Assembly: GCF_000377745.1 (NCBI RefSeq)
Contig: NZ_KB898710.1
Location: 103,059 to 167,058 of the forward strand
From: Gilvimarinus chinensis DSM 19667
GTDB taxonomy: Bacteria; Pseudomonadota; Gammaproteobacteria; Pseudomonadales; Cellvibrionaceae
DNA length: 64,000 bases
Reading direction: 5' to 3'
This document shows, in pieces, positions 1 through 7,476 of the stretch (within the stretch, counting starts at the first letter, position 1; the number at the start of each line of letters is the position of its first letter). The translations under genes and the position numbers were made by a program. The notes below the pieces were generated by a model, which made no database searches, was not told the origin of the DNA, and saw only the letters and a program-made list of their open reading frames with translations.

Positions 1-95
1 GAGCTGGAGCTGGAGCTGGAGCTGGAGCTGGAGCTGGAGCTGGAGCTGGAGCTGGAGCTGGAGCTGGAGCTGGAGCTGGAGCTGGAGCTGGAGCT
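1..95. repeat. Perfect hexanucleotide tandem repeat (GAGCTG)n
   Basis: Fifteen uninterrupted copies of GAGCTG fill bases 1-90 and a partial copy ends at 95; the array continues off the left edge. On the minus strand it reads AGC TCC and encodes alternating Ser codons inside the lipoprotein gene. A unit of six bases changes the length of the Ser tract without shifting frame. The other poly-Ser tracts in this window use mixed AGC, TCG, AGT and TCT codons, so this perfect copy looks recently expanded. Confidence 0.95.
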
Positions 96-371
96 TTGGG
101 GGGGCTCAATTATCGGTGGGGGAAGGCTGCTCGAGCTACTGCTGCTTTGCTCTGAACTCGAGGGGCTTGAAATACTGCTGGATTCTGCACTGCTGGTTGA
201 GCTTGAAAGAGACGACGAGCTAATGCTGGATGAGGCAGGTTCTGAGCTGCTGCTAGACGCTAGACTTGAACTTTGTGAGCTGCTGGAAGTGGGAGTCGAA
301 TCCGAGTCTCCCGAGCCGCCACAAGCGCTGAGTGTAGCTAGAGTGAGAAAAATACCGCTGTATTTGTGCAT
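1..371 (-). CDS. Ser-rich lipoprotein, N-terminal part only (runs off the left edge)
   Basis: The minus-strand frame opens with ATG at 371-369 and stays open to base 1. The first residues form a short lipoprotein signal peptide ending in a lipobox (LSAC, Cys17), so the product is expected to be lipidated and carried to the outer membrane. The following 70-odd residues are almost all Ser with some Thr, Gln, Glu and Pro. A short Pro-rich break comes next, then a pure AGC-TCC hexamer repeat encoding at least 30 consecutive Ser up to the window edge. No folded domain is visible in the part present. It has the same architecture (lipobox, Gly-Ser-Asp, poly-Ser) as the FG-GAP lipoprotein at 1046-3112, so it may be a third member of that family; this is inference, because the informative C-terminus is outside the window. 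Confidence 0.8.
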   Translation of the reverse strand, partial: MHKYSGIFLTLATLSACGGSGDSDSTPTSSSSQSSSLASSSSSEPASSSISSSSLSSSTSSAESSSISSPSSSEQSSSSSSSLPPPIIEPPQSSSSSSSSSSSSSSSSSSSSSSSSSSSSSSS

Positions 372-561
372 AGGAAACTTTCGATAAGAATAAACCGGTC
401 ACCTTAAACCTAAGCGTTCACAACGCAAACGCCAATTCTCCATAGTGTGAGTTGTGCCTCACGCCGCTTCGGCTGCGTTAAAAAAAATCGATATAAACGG
501 TGCTTGCTCACAGTTTAGGTGCGGGTTAGGCTAAGCGGCCAGAAAAACTGCGGAAAATTCG

Positions 562-963
562 ATGGAAGATGTGATTGAAGAGCTTCGTGAGCACAATATA
601 GACGTACCTGTGCCGCTGGAGCTGCCCGAAGACGATACACTGGTGGTCGTAGAGGAAGAGCTCCTACTGCCGTTACCTCGTGAAATGCGTCACTTTCTTT
701 TGACGGTAAGCGATGTCGTGTACGGATCGATAGAGCCGGTAACCGCTGCCGACCCTTACTCTCATACTTATTTACCCGAGGTGGCTTCTGTGGCTTGGGC
801 TAATGGGCTACCTCGACACCTTGTACCGCTATGCGAAGTTAATGGTAACTATTACAGCGTAGAGCCCGAGGGCGAGGTGGTGTTTTGGCGTGACGGTGAC
901 TTAACCGATGAACGCTGGCAAAGCGTATGGCATTGGGCGCAAGAGGTTTGGCTGGAAAGTTAA
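562..963 (+). CDS. SMI1/KNR4 (SUKH) family protein
   Basis: 133-residue acidic cytoplasmic protein without signal peptide or membrane segment. The pattern of an N-terminal helix with LPLPREMRHFLLTVSDVVYGS, a loop, then a WANGLPRHLVPLCEVNGNYY core and a VVFWRDG strand followed by a Trp-rich helix is typical of the SMI1/KNR4 (SUKH) fold. SUKH proteins are often immunity proteins of contact-dependent toxins, but many are single housekeeping or orphan genes. No toxin gene is visible beside it. It lies between two oppositely oriented lipoprotein genes and ends in a strong terminator. The family assignment is from pattern recognition; the function is unknown. Confidence 0.75.
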   Translation: MEDVIEELREHNIDVPVPLELPEDDTLVVVEEELLLPLPREMRHFLLTVSDVVYGSIEPVTAADPYSHTYLPEVASVAWANGLPRHLVPLCEVNGNYYSVEPEGEVVFWRDGDLTDERWQSVWHWAQEVWLES

Positions 964-990
964 ACCGGTTTACCGCTTCTTTCTTTAGAA

Positions 991-1020
991 AAAAGGCCGA
1001 CGTTGCAGTCGGCCTTTTTA
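991..1020. terminator. Bidirectional Rho-independent terminator
   Basis: An 11-bp stem AAAAGGCCGAC / GTCGGCCTTTT with loop GTTGCA is flanked by an A-run and a T-run. It can end both the SUKH gene (plus) and the FG-GAP lipoprotein gene (minus). Confidence 0.9.
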
Positions 1021-1045
1021 TTTTGTGGGGCTTTACCGACTGATT

Positions 1046-3112
1046 TTAGTACAGAAAAACAGCTCCCGCTGCGGTAGCCGAGTTATCACTGGCATCGGCG
1101 TCGCTGCCTGTACCGGCTCCCGCTTCGCGGTAAGCCGCACCGGCTAAGGTGCCACCATCAGCGCTAACAGCCACTGCCTGCCCAAAACGATCTTGATTGT
1201 CGCTGTGGCGAGCTTTAATGAAGCTCGTCTGAGACCAGCTATCCATCTCTTGGGTAAACAAGTAGACCGCACCAGAATTCGTGGCGGAGTTGTCTTCTTC
1301 ATTACCGTTCACACCAATCGTGTTGCTGTCTTCAAAATAAGCGCCCACCGCCAAGATGTGTCCATCGTCTGAAAGGCTGATGGAGTGTCCAAAGCGGTCG
1401 TTGGCTTGTGGGTTCGACGCCTTAATGTAAGTCGTTTGCGTCCACTGGTCATTTGCATACTCAAAGAGGTAGGCCGCTCCTGAGCGATAAGCGGTGTCGG
1501 GTCTGTCCTCTTCTTCGCGGTTTTCGGTATAGTCAGAGGGGTCGCCGTTAATTCCTGTGGCTAAACTTCCCTCGCCATAGGCGCCAACGGCCAGCATGGT
1601 GCCTGCAGCATTGAAGTCAAGAGAGGTGCCAAAAATTTGGTATGCAAAGGTGTAACTGGATTTTATGTAGGCCTCTTGAGACCAGGTGTCTGCCTCACGA
1701 GAAAAGACAAATACAGCGCCAGAATCTACGGCCAGAGAATCGGTGGGGCGGTCTTGATTAACCCCTGTACCGGCGTAATCCTCGCCTGGAACACCGGCTG
1801 CTAAGCGGTTTCCATCAGCGGAAAGCGCTACCGTGGTGCCGAATCCGACTCCTCTATCAACTACGTCAGGCTTGATGTAGGCCTGCTGCGACCAGCCGGC
1901 GTCACTCTTAACAAAAATGTACGCCGCACCAGCGTTGGTCGCGTCATTATCTTGTTCGTCGCCATTGATTTCAGCGGAGGCACTGTCTTCACCGGGAGCA
2001 CCTACGGCCAGGGTGTTGCCATCACCTGACAAATCCAGCGAGTAACCAAAACGGTCACCATTCGTGTTGGTACCATCATCTTCGCTGCTGCTACTGCTGC
2101 TGGATGATGAAGAGGAGCTTTCGCTGGACGAACTGCTTGCCGAAGAGGGGGTGTTAGAGGCTTTTACGTAGGCGGCTTGAGACCATGCATCGCCGTTGCG
2201 TTCAAAAATGTACACAGCGCCCGCATCGCTGGCTGAGTTGTCGTCTTCATTGCCGTTAATACCACGGGCATTACTGTCCTCGCGCAGAGCACTTACGGCC
2301 AAGGTGTTACCGTCGTTCGAGAGGCTTACATCGTAACCAAAGCGATCGTTGGAAATGTAATATTCCAGTGTTTCGCCATCATCGTTCTCAAGGGTGCGCA
2401 AGTTCTCGGTATTTGACGCCTTGATATAGGCCTGCTGGGACCAGCCGTTATCGTCCCGGACAAAAACATAAACAGCGCCGGTGGCGAAGTTGGAATTGTC
2501 GGCCTGATCGCCATTAATACCCGTAGCGACTGAGTCTTCTTGAGTGGCACCAACGGCGAGGGTTTTACCGTCGCTGGAAAGATCCAGACTCCAGCCAAAC
2601 CAGTCATTAGCTTCGGTGTTAGAGGCTTTGAGGTAGCCAATGGCATCGGCCATAGCGTTTAACGCCACTGCCTCGTTGGAATTGCTGCAGTCACCTTCGC
2701 TTGCGCAGGCTTCTACCATATAACGGGCTTCGGCCCAGTTGGTTTGATGAACGCTGACGGTATCGTAAAGTTCAGGAGCCGTTAAGTTGCCACCTACTTG
2801 AGTAAAGCCACTGCTGCCGTCTGGATCTTTATAAACGCGGTAAAAAGCTGCATTTTCCACCGCATCCCAATAGATGCGCAGGGTTTTGGGTGCTGCACCT
2901 TCTATATTAATATCTGGCCAGCTAACGGCAACGCTAGAGCTTGAGCTGCTGCTTGATGTGCTGGAGCTGCTGGAGACACTCGACTGGCTACTGGAACTGC
3001 TGTTGGATGAGTCATTGTCATCGTCGCTGCCGCAGGCGGTTAACGCAAGTGCGGCGACCAGGCAAGGAACAGTGCCCAGTGTCTTAATAAAGGGGTACAG
3101 CGATTGTCTCAT
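1046..3112 (-). CDS. Poly-Ser FG-GAP repeat (seven-bladed propeller) lipoprotein
   Basis: 688 residues. Residues 1-27 are a lipoprotein signal with lipobox LTAC27. A Ser linker (about 33-62) follows, then a fibronectin-III-like module (about 63-150; compare IYWDAVENAAFYRVYKDPDG). The rest consists of seven repeats of roughly 60-85 residues with the pattern YIKASN..DRFG..L.LS.DG.TLAVGA..EDS...GINGD..DNSA..AGAVYVF....WSQ. This is an FG-GAP/integrin-type beta-propeller, with Asp/Asn-rich loops that could bind calcium. An extra Ser-rich insertion lies inside the third repeat. An outer-membrane-anchored surface role in adhesion or ligand binding is likely but the ligand is unknown. A purine-rich site (AGGAAG) precedes the ATG. 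It is a paralog of the next gene at 3280-5157. Confidence 0.85.
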   Translation of the reverse strand: MRQSLYPFIKTLGTVPCLVAALALTACGSDDDNDSSNSSSSSQSSVSSSSSTSSSSSSSSVAVSWPDINIEGAAPKTLRIYWDAVENAAFYRVYKDPDGSSGFTQVGGNLTAPELYDTVSVHQTNWAEARYMVEACASEGDCSNSNEAVALNAMADAIGYLKASNTEANDWFGWSLDLSSDGKTLAVGATQEDSVATGINGDQADNSNFATGAVYVFVRDDNGWSQQAYIKASNTENLRTLENDDGETLEYYISNDRFGYDVSLSNDGNTLAVSALREDSNARGINGNEDDNSASDAGAVYIFERNGDAWSQAAYVKASNTPSSASSSSSESSSSSSSSSSSSEDDGTNTNGDRFGYSLDLSGDGNTLAVGAPGEDSASAEINGDEQDNDATNAGAAYIFVKSDAGWSQQAYIKPDVVDRGVGFGTTVALSADGNRLAAGVPGEDYAGTGVNQDRPTDSLAVDSGAVFVFSREADTWSQEAYIKSSYTFAYQIFGTSLDFNAAGTMLAVGAYGEGSLATGINGDPSDYTENREEEDRPDTAYRSGAAYLFEYANDQWTQTTYIKASNPQANDRFGHSISLSDDGHILAVGAYFEDSNTIGVNGNEEDNSATNSGAVYLFTQEMDSWSQTSFIKARHSDNQDRFGQAVAVSADGGTLAGAAYREAGAGTGSDADASDNSATAAGAVFLY

Positions 3113-3228
3113 GCAGCAGCTTCCTGATTATTCATGTAAGCGGGGGATTCTGTCCGGTGAGGCTGAGTGTGTCAATGTTTGACTCTGACCCCAGGGCGAA
3201 CCGGCAGGTATCTGACACAGAGGACGGG

Positions 3229-3259
3229 TGAAAATTCCCGCAGGGGATACCTGCGGGAA
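3229..3259 (-). terminator. Terminator after the second FG-GAP lipoprotein gene
   Basis: A 10-bp perfect stem TTCCCGCAGG / CCTGCGGGAA (3235-3259, 5-base loop) is followed on the minus strand by TTTT. It lies just past the stop of the 3280-5157 gene and should separate its transcript from the downstream paralog. Confidence 0.75.
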
Positions 3260-3279
3260 ATCTTTGTGAGAGTTACTCA

Positions 3280-5157
3280 TTAATAAAGGTAAATAGCGCC
3301 GCTGTCTTCGCCATCTTCATTCTCAGGAGCGCTGGCTGCCGAACTGTCTTCCCCGGTGGCAGAAACCGCTAGGGTGTTGGCGTCAGCTGATAAGGCCAGA
3401 GTTCGCCCAAAAGTGTCGTTGGCGTCGGTGTTGGTAGCTTTCAGGTAGTTGCTCAAGGTCCAGTGATCGGCCTCTGAGTACTGATACACATAGGCGGCAC
3501 CGGCCGACGGTGCGCTGCTGTTACCCCAGTCAGTGTTGACGCCCATCTCTTCCGAGTCTTCGCGCGGCACGCCAATGGCCAGTGTGGTGCCATCTTCGTT
3601 GAGTTGCAGGGCCCAGCCAAATAAATCGTCCTCGTCCGCTGCTTCTGCTTTGATGTATCCGGTTTGTGCCCAGGCATTGCCAGCAAAATTAAATACGTAG
3701 ACGGCCCCAGAGTCAGGCTCACCGTCTTCATTGAAGGGGGTGTTTAGGTTCGCCGTGTCATCGGGAATGGGTGACGAATGAACGCCAGATAGATTGCTGT
3801 CATCATAAGGGGCGCTGACAGCTAGGGTATTGCCGTCGCCCGACAGCGCTAGAGCATAGCCAAATTCGTCATCAATACCTGGAGAGCTCGCCTTAATGTA
3901 GGCGGTGTGCTGCCAAGCATTATCTTGATATTTCAAGATGTACGCCGCCCCCGAACTCTTAGCTTTAAAATCCCCTTGATCGCCATTTATTTGTCCATCC
4001 GACGAATTTTCACCAGGGGCCCCGATCGCTAGAGTATCCCCCGGGCCGTCAAAGGCTAGACCGTAACCGAATTTAGAGGGAGAGGTTTCATCGCACTCGA
4101 TGCCAGGTGGTCTTGGATCAAAGCAAGGGCTGTCGTCCCAGGATGGAAAACTGGGCTTTATGTAAGCCTTTTGCGTCCAGCTGTCTTGCAAATGATAAAC
4201 ATACACCGCCCCCGCAAGCTCAATATCGTTGTTGGTTTGGTCTCCATTGATACCGGAGGCGTTGCTTGCTTCAAATGGAGCGCTGATGGCAATGCGGGAG
4301 GCCTCGTTATTGATCGTTGCTCGAACGCCGTAATAGTCTTGACGATCGGGGTTGCTTGCTTTCAAAAAGGCCTGCTGAGTCCAGCCAGAAGCTGTTTTGG
4401 AAAACACGTAGGCCGCACCTGAATCGGCTGAAGTGTTGCTTTGTTCAGAGTTGTTTATATCGGCAGAGCCGGAGTCTTCATAGGGTGCTGTGATGACAAG
4501 GTGGGAGCCATCAGCCGAGATATCAAGCGCATAGCCAAAGAAATCGTCTTTTCCGCCATCGCTGGCAGGGTTGTCGATACGCTCTGATTGTACCCAGCCG
4601 TCAGTGGATTTGGTGTAAATGTATACTGCGCCCGTGTCGTCGTGTTCGGCTGAATCAAAGCGAGGGCTGCCTACCGCCAGGGTGCTGCCATCCTCTGATA
4701 TTGCCATGGAAAAACCGTAGGCAGATTTATCTTGAGGTGTGTCGGCTTTTAAGTAACCAATGGCATCCATCGCAGCGCCATCAATATAAACGTCTTCACT
4801 TGGGGTGCAGCCGACGCTGTTGCAAGACTCCACTTGAAAACGAATCTCGTCCCAGTTTGTCAGGTGGGCCGCTAAAGGGTACTTAAATTCAGTTGCGGTA
4901 AGATCTTCACCGATTTGCTCAAAACCTGAGGCGCCATCAATATCGCGATAGACCCGATACTCTGTAGCATTATCTACCTCGGCCCAAGACAAGTTTATTT
5001 GCTTGGTGCTGACTTCGGCGGTTACCTCGGCAGCGGCAGGCGCTGATTCAGGCGCGGTAGAGTTGTCGTCACTATCGCTGCCACATGCGCTCAGCAGTAG
5101 CGTACTGGCACTGGCTGCCAGCCAAATACCGGCGTGGCGTGATATCTGTATAGCCAT
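3280..5157 (-). CDS. FG-GAP repeat lipoprotein, paralog of the 1046-3112 gene
   Basis: 625 residues with lipobox LSAC25, a short acidic/Ala-rich linker (no poly-Ser tract), an FN3-like module (about 45-125, INLSWAEVDNATEYRVYRDIDG) and seven FG-GAP-type repeats ending in AIYLY. Each repeat carries the GYLKA..FG.AL.LS.DG.TLAVSAP..DS...GAVYVY signature. Repeat 4 holds a small Cys-containing insertion (CFDPRPPGIEC), which may form a disulfide. The domain order matches the neighbour exactly, so the two genes arose by tandem duplication. The start is supported by GAGGAAAC a few bases before the ATG. Probable outer-membrane lipoprotein displayed at the surface or in the periplasm; ligand unknown. 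Confidence 0.85.
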   Translation of the reverse strand: MAIQISRHAGIWLAASASTLLLSACGSDSDDNSTAPESAPAAAEVTAEVSTKQINLSWAEVDNATEYRVYRDIDGASGFEQIGEDLTATEFKYPLAAHLTNWDEIRFQVESCNSVGCTPSEDVYIDGAAMDAIGYLKADTPQDKSAYGFSMAISEDGSTLAVGSPRFDSAEHDDTGAVYIYTKSTDGWVQSERIDNPASDGGKDDFFGYALDISADGSHLVITAPYEDSGSADINNSEQSNTSADSGAAYVFSKTASGWTQQAFLKASNPDRQDYYGVRATINNEASRIAISAPFEASNASGINGDQTNNDIELAGAVYVYHLQDSWTQKAYIKPSFPSWDDSPCFDPRPPGIECDETSPSKFGYGLAFDGPGDTLAIGAPGENSSDGQINGDQGDFKAKSSGAAYILKYQDNAWQHTAYIKASSPGIDDEFGYALALSGDGNTLAVSAPYDDSNLSGVHSSPIPDDTANLNTPFNEDGEPDSGAVYVFNFAGNAWAQTGYIKAEAADEDDLFGWALQLNEDGTTLAIGVPREDSEEMGVNTDWGNSSAPSAGAAYVYQYSEADHWTLSNYLKATNTDANDTFGRTLALSADANTLAVSATGEDSSAASAPENEDGEDSGAIYLY

Positions 5158-5252
5158 GTTGTTTCCTCAAAGCTTTCATTTGATGACTATTAACTTAACA
5201 GCTAAGCCTCGGGAAAGAAGCCGATAATTTGTTAAAAATTTTACGAATCCGC

Positions 5253-5807
5253 TTACTCTGTTAGATATTCAATACCTGCAATCTTTTCTCCCCAAAACTT
5301 TGGTTTGTCGCCGTTGGCGCGGCCAGCTTCAAGCGTTAATCCCGAATTTCCGAAGCCCTGAAAATAACTGAGGGTGAGCGTGTGAGGCCCGGCACTTAAT
5401 TCCCGGTAGCAGGACTGTTTGCTAAAAGGGCGATCTTTGGGGTAATGGCATAAGCGCTTGCCGTCGATACTCAAACTAAAGCCATCGTCACTGCCCACCA
5501 TAAACCGATAGCGGTCTGGTTTTTTTACCTCAAATCGAGTTTCTATATCGGCATAGAAATCTTCCGTCCAGCCTAGCATGCCTAGTTTCGGATGCTTAAA
5601 GCGGTTGTTGTGGTGCAAATCTAATTTATCGATCATGACCGTGCGAGTAGCGGAAATATCCCGCTTGGCGTTAATGGCTGTTATGTTAATTTGGCTTTTA
5701 CTGAGTACAAGAGTTAAATTTTCATCGACTGAAGGTGGAAGTACCCGAACAATTATTAATAGCGCGCAGCTGGCCAATAACACCGAAAAAACTGTATTTT
5801 TATTCAT
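5253..5807 (-). CDS. Membrane-anchored PA14-domain protein
   Basis: 184 residues. One N-terminal hydrophobic segment (about 7-24) acts as an uncleaved anchor or signal. The rest is a PA14 domain, recognisable from GMLGWTEDFYADIETRFEV, YRFMVGSDDGFSLSIDGKRLC and LSAGPHTLTLSYFQGFGNSGLTLE, a beta-sandwich often involved in carbohydrate recognition. Its ATG overlaps the TGA of the upstream mannosyltransferase gene by one base (TGATG), so the two are translationally coupled and probably work together at the periplasmic side of the inner membrane. The ligand is not known. Confidence 0.8.
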   Translation of the reverse strand: MNKNTVFSVLLASCALLIIVRVLPPSVDENLTLVLSKSQINITAINAKRDISATRTVMIDKLDLHHNNRFKHPKLGMLGWTEDFYADIETRFEVKKPDRYRFMVGSDDGFSLSIDGKRLCHYPKDRPFSKQSCYRELSAGPHTLTLSYFQGFGNSGLTLEAGRANGDKPKFWGEKIAGIEYLTE

Positions 5808-7312
5808 CAGCGCACGAGCTCCAATTTCCAGTAATTAAACCAGTTGCGCATTTCAAACTGCGACTCCGTAAGTTCCCAGCTGAAGGTGAATGGGGCAAAA
5901 AGAAAAAAGACTGCAGCGATTAATGCAATATAACAACCTAAGTTAATGTAGGTGTGGCGGCTGCCTTGCTGGAGCTTGTCGTAGAAAACGTATTGAAAAA
6001 TCAGCGCTAAATTAATGATGCCAAACACCAGCGGCACAAGATAATGATACAAATACATGACCCGCTCAATTTGCAAAATGGCAATCATGTAGCTGATATA
6101 CAATCCGCTGAACGCGCAAATCCAATAAAACAAAGCGGTATCTTTTACCGGGTTTTGATACACAAAACGGCTCAAGATAAGACCCGTGGATAACACTATG
6201 CCCGCCACGACGCTAAACCAGATGATGGGGTTGGCGACAATGTTGTGGTAGCGCACGTAGGTGACGCCGTCGGTAGTGTGTTTAGACCAACGATAATTAA
6301 TGGTTTTGCTGCCCAGCGGCCAGTTCATTGCGAAGCTGCCGTTTTCACCTTCCTTGCAGACGTCCAGTCTCGGCACGCCATCGGCGTATTTGGCCATGTA
6401 TTGCCAATTGTCTTTAAGGCCTTGACTGAATGCTGCAGCGCTCCAGGTTTGCTCGTTTTTTATCAACTCTTTGTACTCACGGCTGGCATCGTAATTCTTG
6501 TGGCTGGGCATGGTGCCCCCCAGGCCAATGTGGAGATAAAAAATGGCAAAAAAGACCGCAATAACGGGAAGCACGCCGCTTGGCACCGTTACGGCCAGGC
6601 GTTGAATAAGTTCGCCGAAGCGCCAGTTTCTAATCGCGTCCCAACGGTCTGCGCCGTAGAGCATGACAAACAGTAAGAGCAGCACCGCGCCATTGACCTT
6701 GACTGACACGGTTAAGCCAATCCAAACCCCAAGCCAAGCGTAATCGGTTAATCGTATCGCTCGGTTGTGGTGTACTTTTAGGGTGATGCTGCGCACGGTT
6801 TGGTATATGGCGCCGAGAATAAAAAATAACTGTATGCCCTCTAGCATCGCCGAGCGTGAATGAATCACCAGGGCATTATCAAAAATGAGTAAGAAGCTAA
6901 AGGCAAAGGCGAGGTGAGGGTTATCGCTGATTCGCCGAACGATACCGTAAAAAAACAATACCGCAAATGCCATTAGCAAAGCGGAGGGCAGGCGATAGGC
7001 AAAATAATGGATGCCGCCTTCAGGCATGTGGTGATCGCGCAGATAATCGGTATTGGAAAACTTGGATTTGTCTTTGTCGCTATTAAGGCCTAATGCCGCT
7101 TCACTCCCCGCCATCAATAACTTGCCCAGCGGTGGGTGTGGCTCCATATACATCACGCCATCAATGTATTTTTGCGCCGAGGCGATGTGGTAGTTTTCGT
7201 CCCAAAAAAGGGCGTTGGGATGGCCAAGACCAATGGTGTATACACACAATGAGCAAGCCAGCAAAATTGCCAAATACAGTTTGTGAAGGTGCCGGGAAAT
7301 AAAATCGCGCAT
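5807..7312 (-). CDS. PMT-type (GT39) protein O-mannosyltransferase-like integral membrane protein
   Basis: 501 residues with about ten membrane segments. The first periplasmic loop has the Asp-Glu pair of the GT-C/PMT fold (LFWDENYH, D38/E39) and HPPLGKLL, both characteristic of the dolichyl/polyprenyl-phosphate-mannose protein mannosyltransferase family; internal FAYRLPSALLMAF and IHSRSAMLEGIQ segments also fit. Family members transfer a sugar from a polyprenyl-phosphate donor to Ser/Thr residues of exported proteins. The gene starts a minus-strand run with the PA14 gene (1-base overlap) and the Ser-rich FG-GAP lipoproteins, which makes those poly-Ser proteins possible substrates (inference). 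Alternative: a lipid- or polysaccharide-modifying GT-C enzyme. Confidence 0.8.
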   Translation of the reverse strand: MRDFISRHLHKLYLAILLACSLCVYTIGLGHPNALFWDENYHIASAQKYIDGVMYMEPHPPLGKLLMAGSEAALGLNSDKDKSKFSNTDYLRDHHMPEGGIHYFAYRLPSALLMAFAVLFFYGIVRRISDNPHLAFAFSFLLIFDNALVIHSRSAMLEGIQLFFILGAIYQTVRSITLKVHHNRAIRLTDYAWLGVWIGLTVSVKVNGAVLLLLFVMLYGADRWDAIRNWRFGELIQRLAVTVPSGVLPVIAVFFAIFYLHIGLGGTMPSHKNYDASREYKELIKNEQTWSAAAFSQGLKDNWQYMAKYADGVPRLDVCKEGENGSFAMNWPLGSKTINYRWSKHTTDGVTYVRYHNIVANPIIWFSVVAGIVLSTGLILSRFVYQNPVKDTALFYWICAFSGLYISYMIAILQIERVMYLYHYLVPLVFGIINLALIFQYVFYDKLQQGSRHTYINLGCYIALIAAVFFLFAPFTFSWELTESQFEMRNWFNYWKLELVR

Positions 7313-7476
7313 AGCTTTTTCGGTCGTTTTTATCTTGTGGTCGTTGTTATCTTGTGGCCATTGTTATATCGGTAAACGTTATGCCGTTAAACGCTGTTGT
7401 TTTAATGCGGCAAAATAGTAACCGATTGTCTAGGGTTTGCCCAATGCCTCGGGGTAAAGCTGTGCGCTGCCGCCGA

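Noticed and set aside
1-95. CRISPR or satellite interpretation of the GAGCTG array
   Set aside because: The unit is only six bases with no spacers and lies in frame in a Ser-rich protein.
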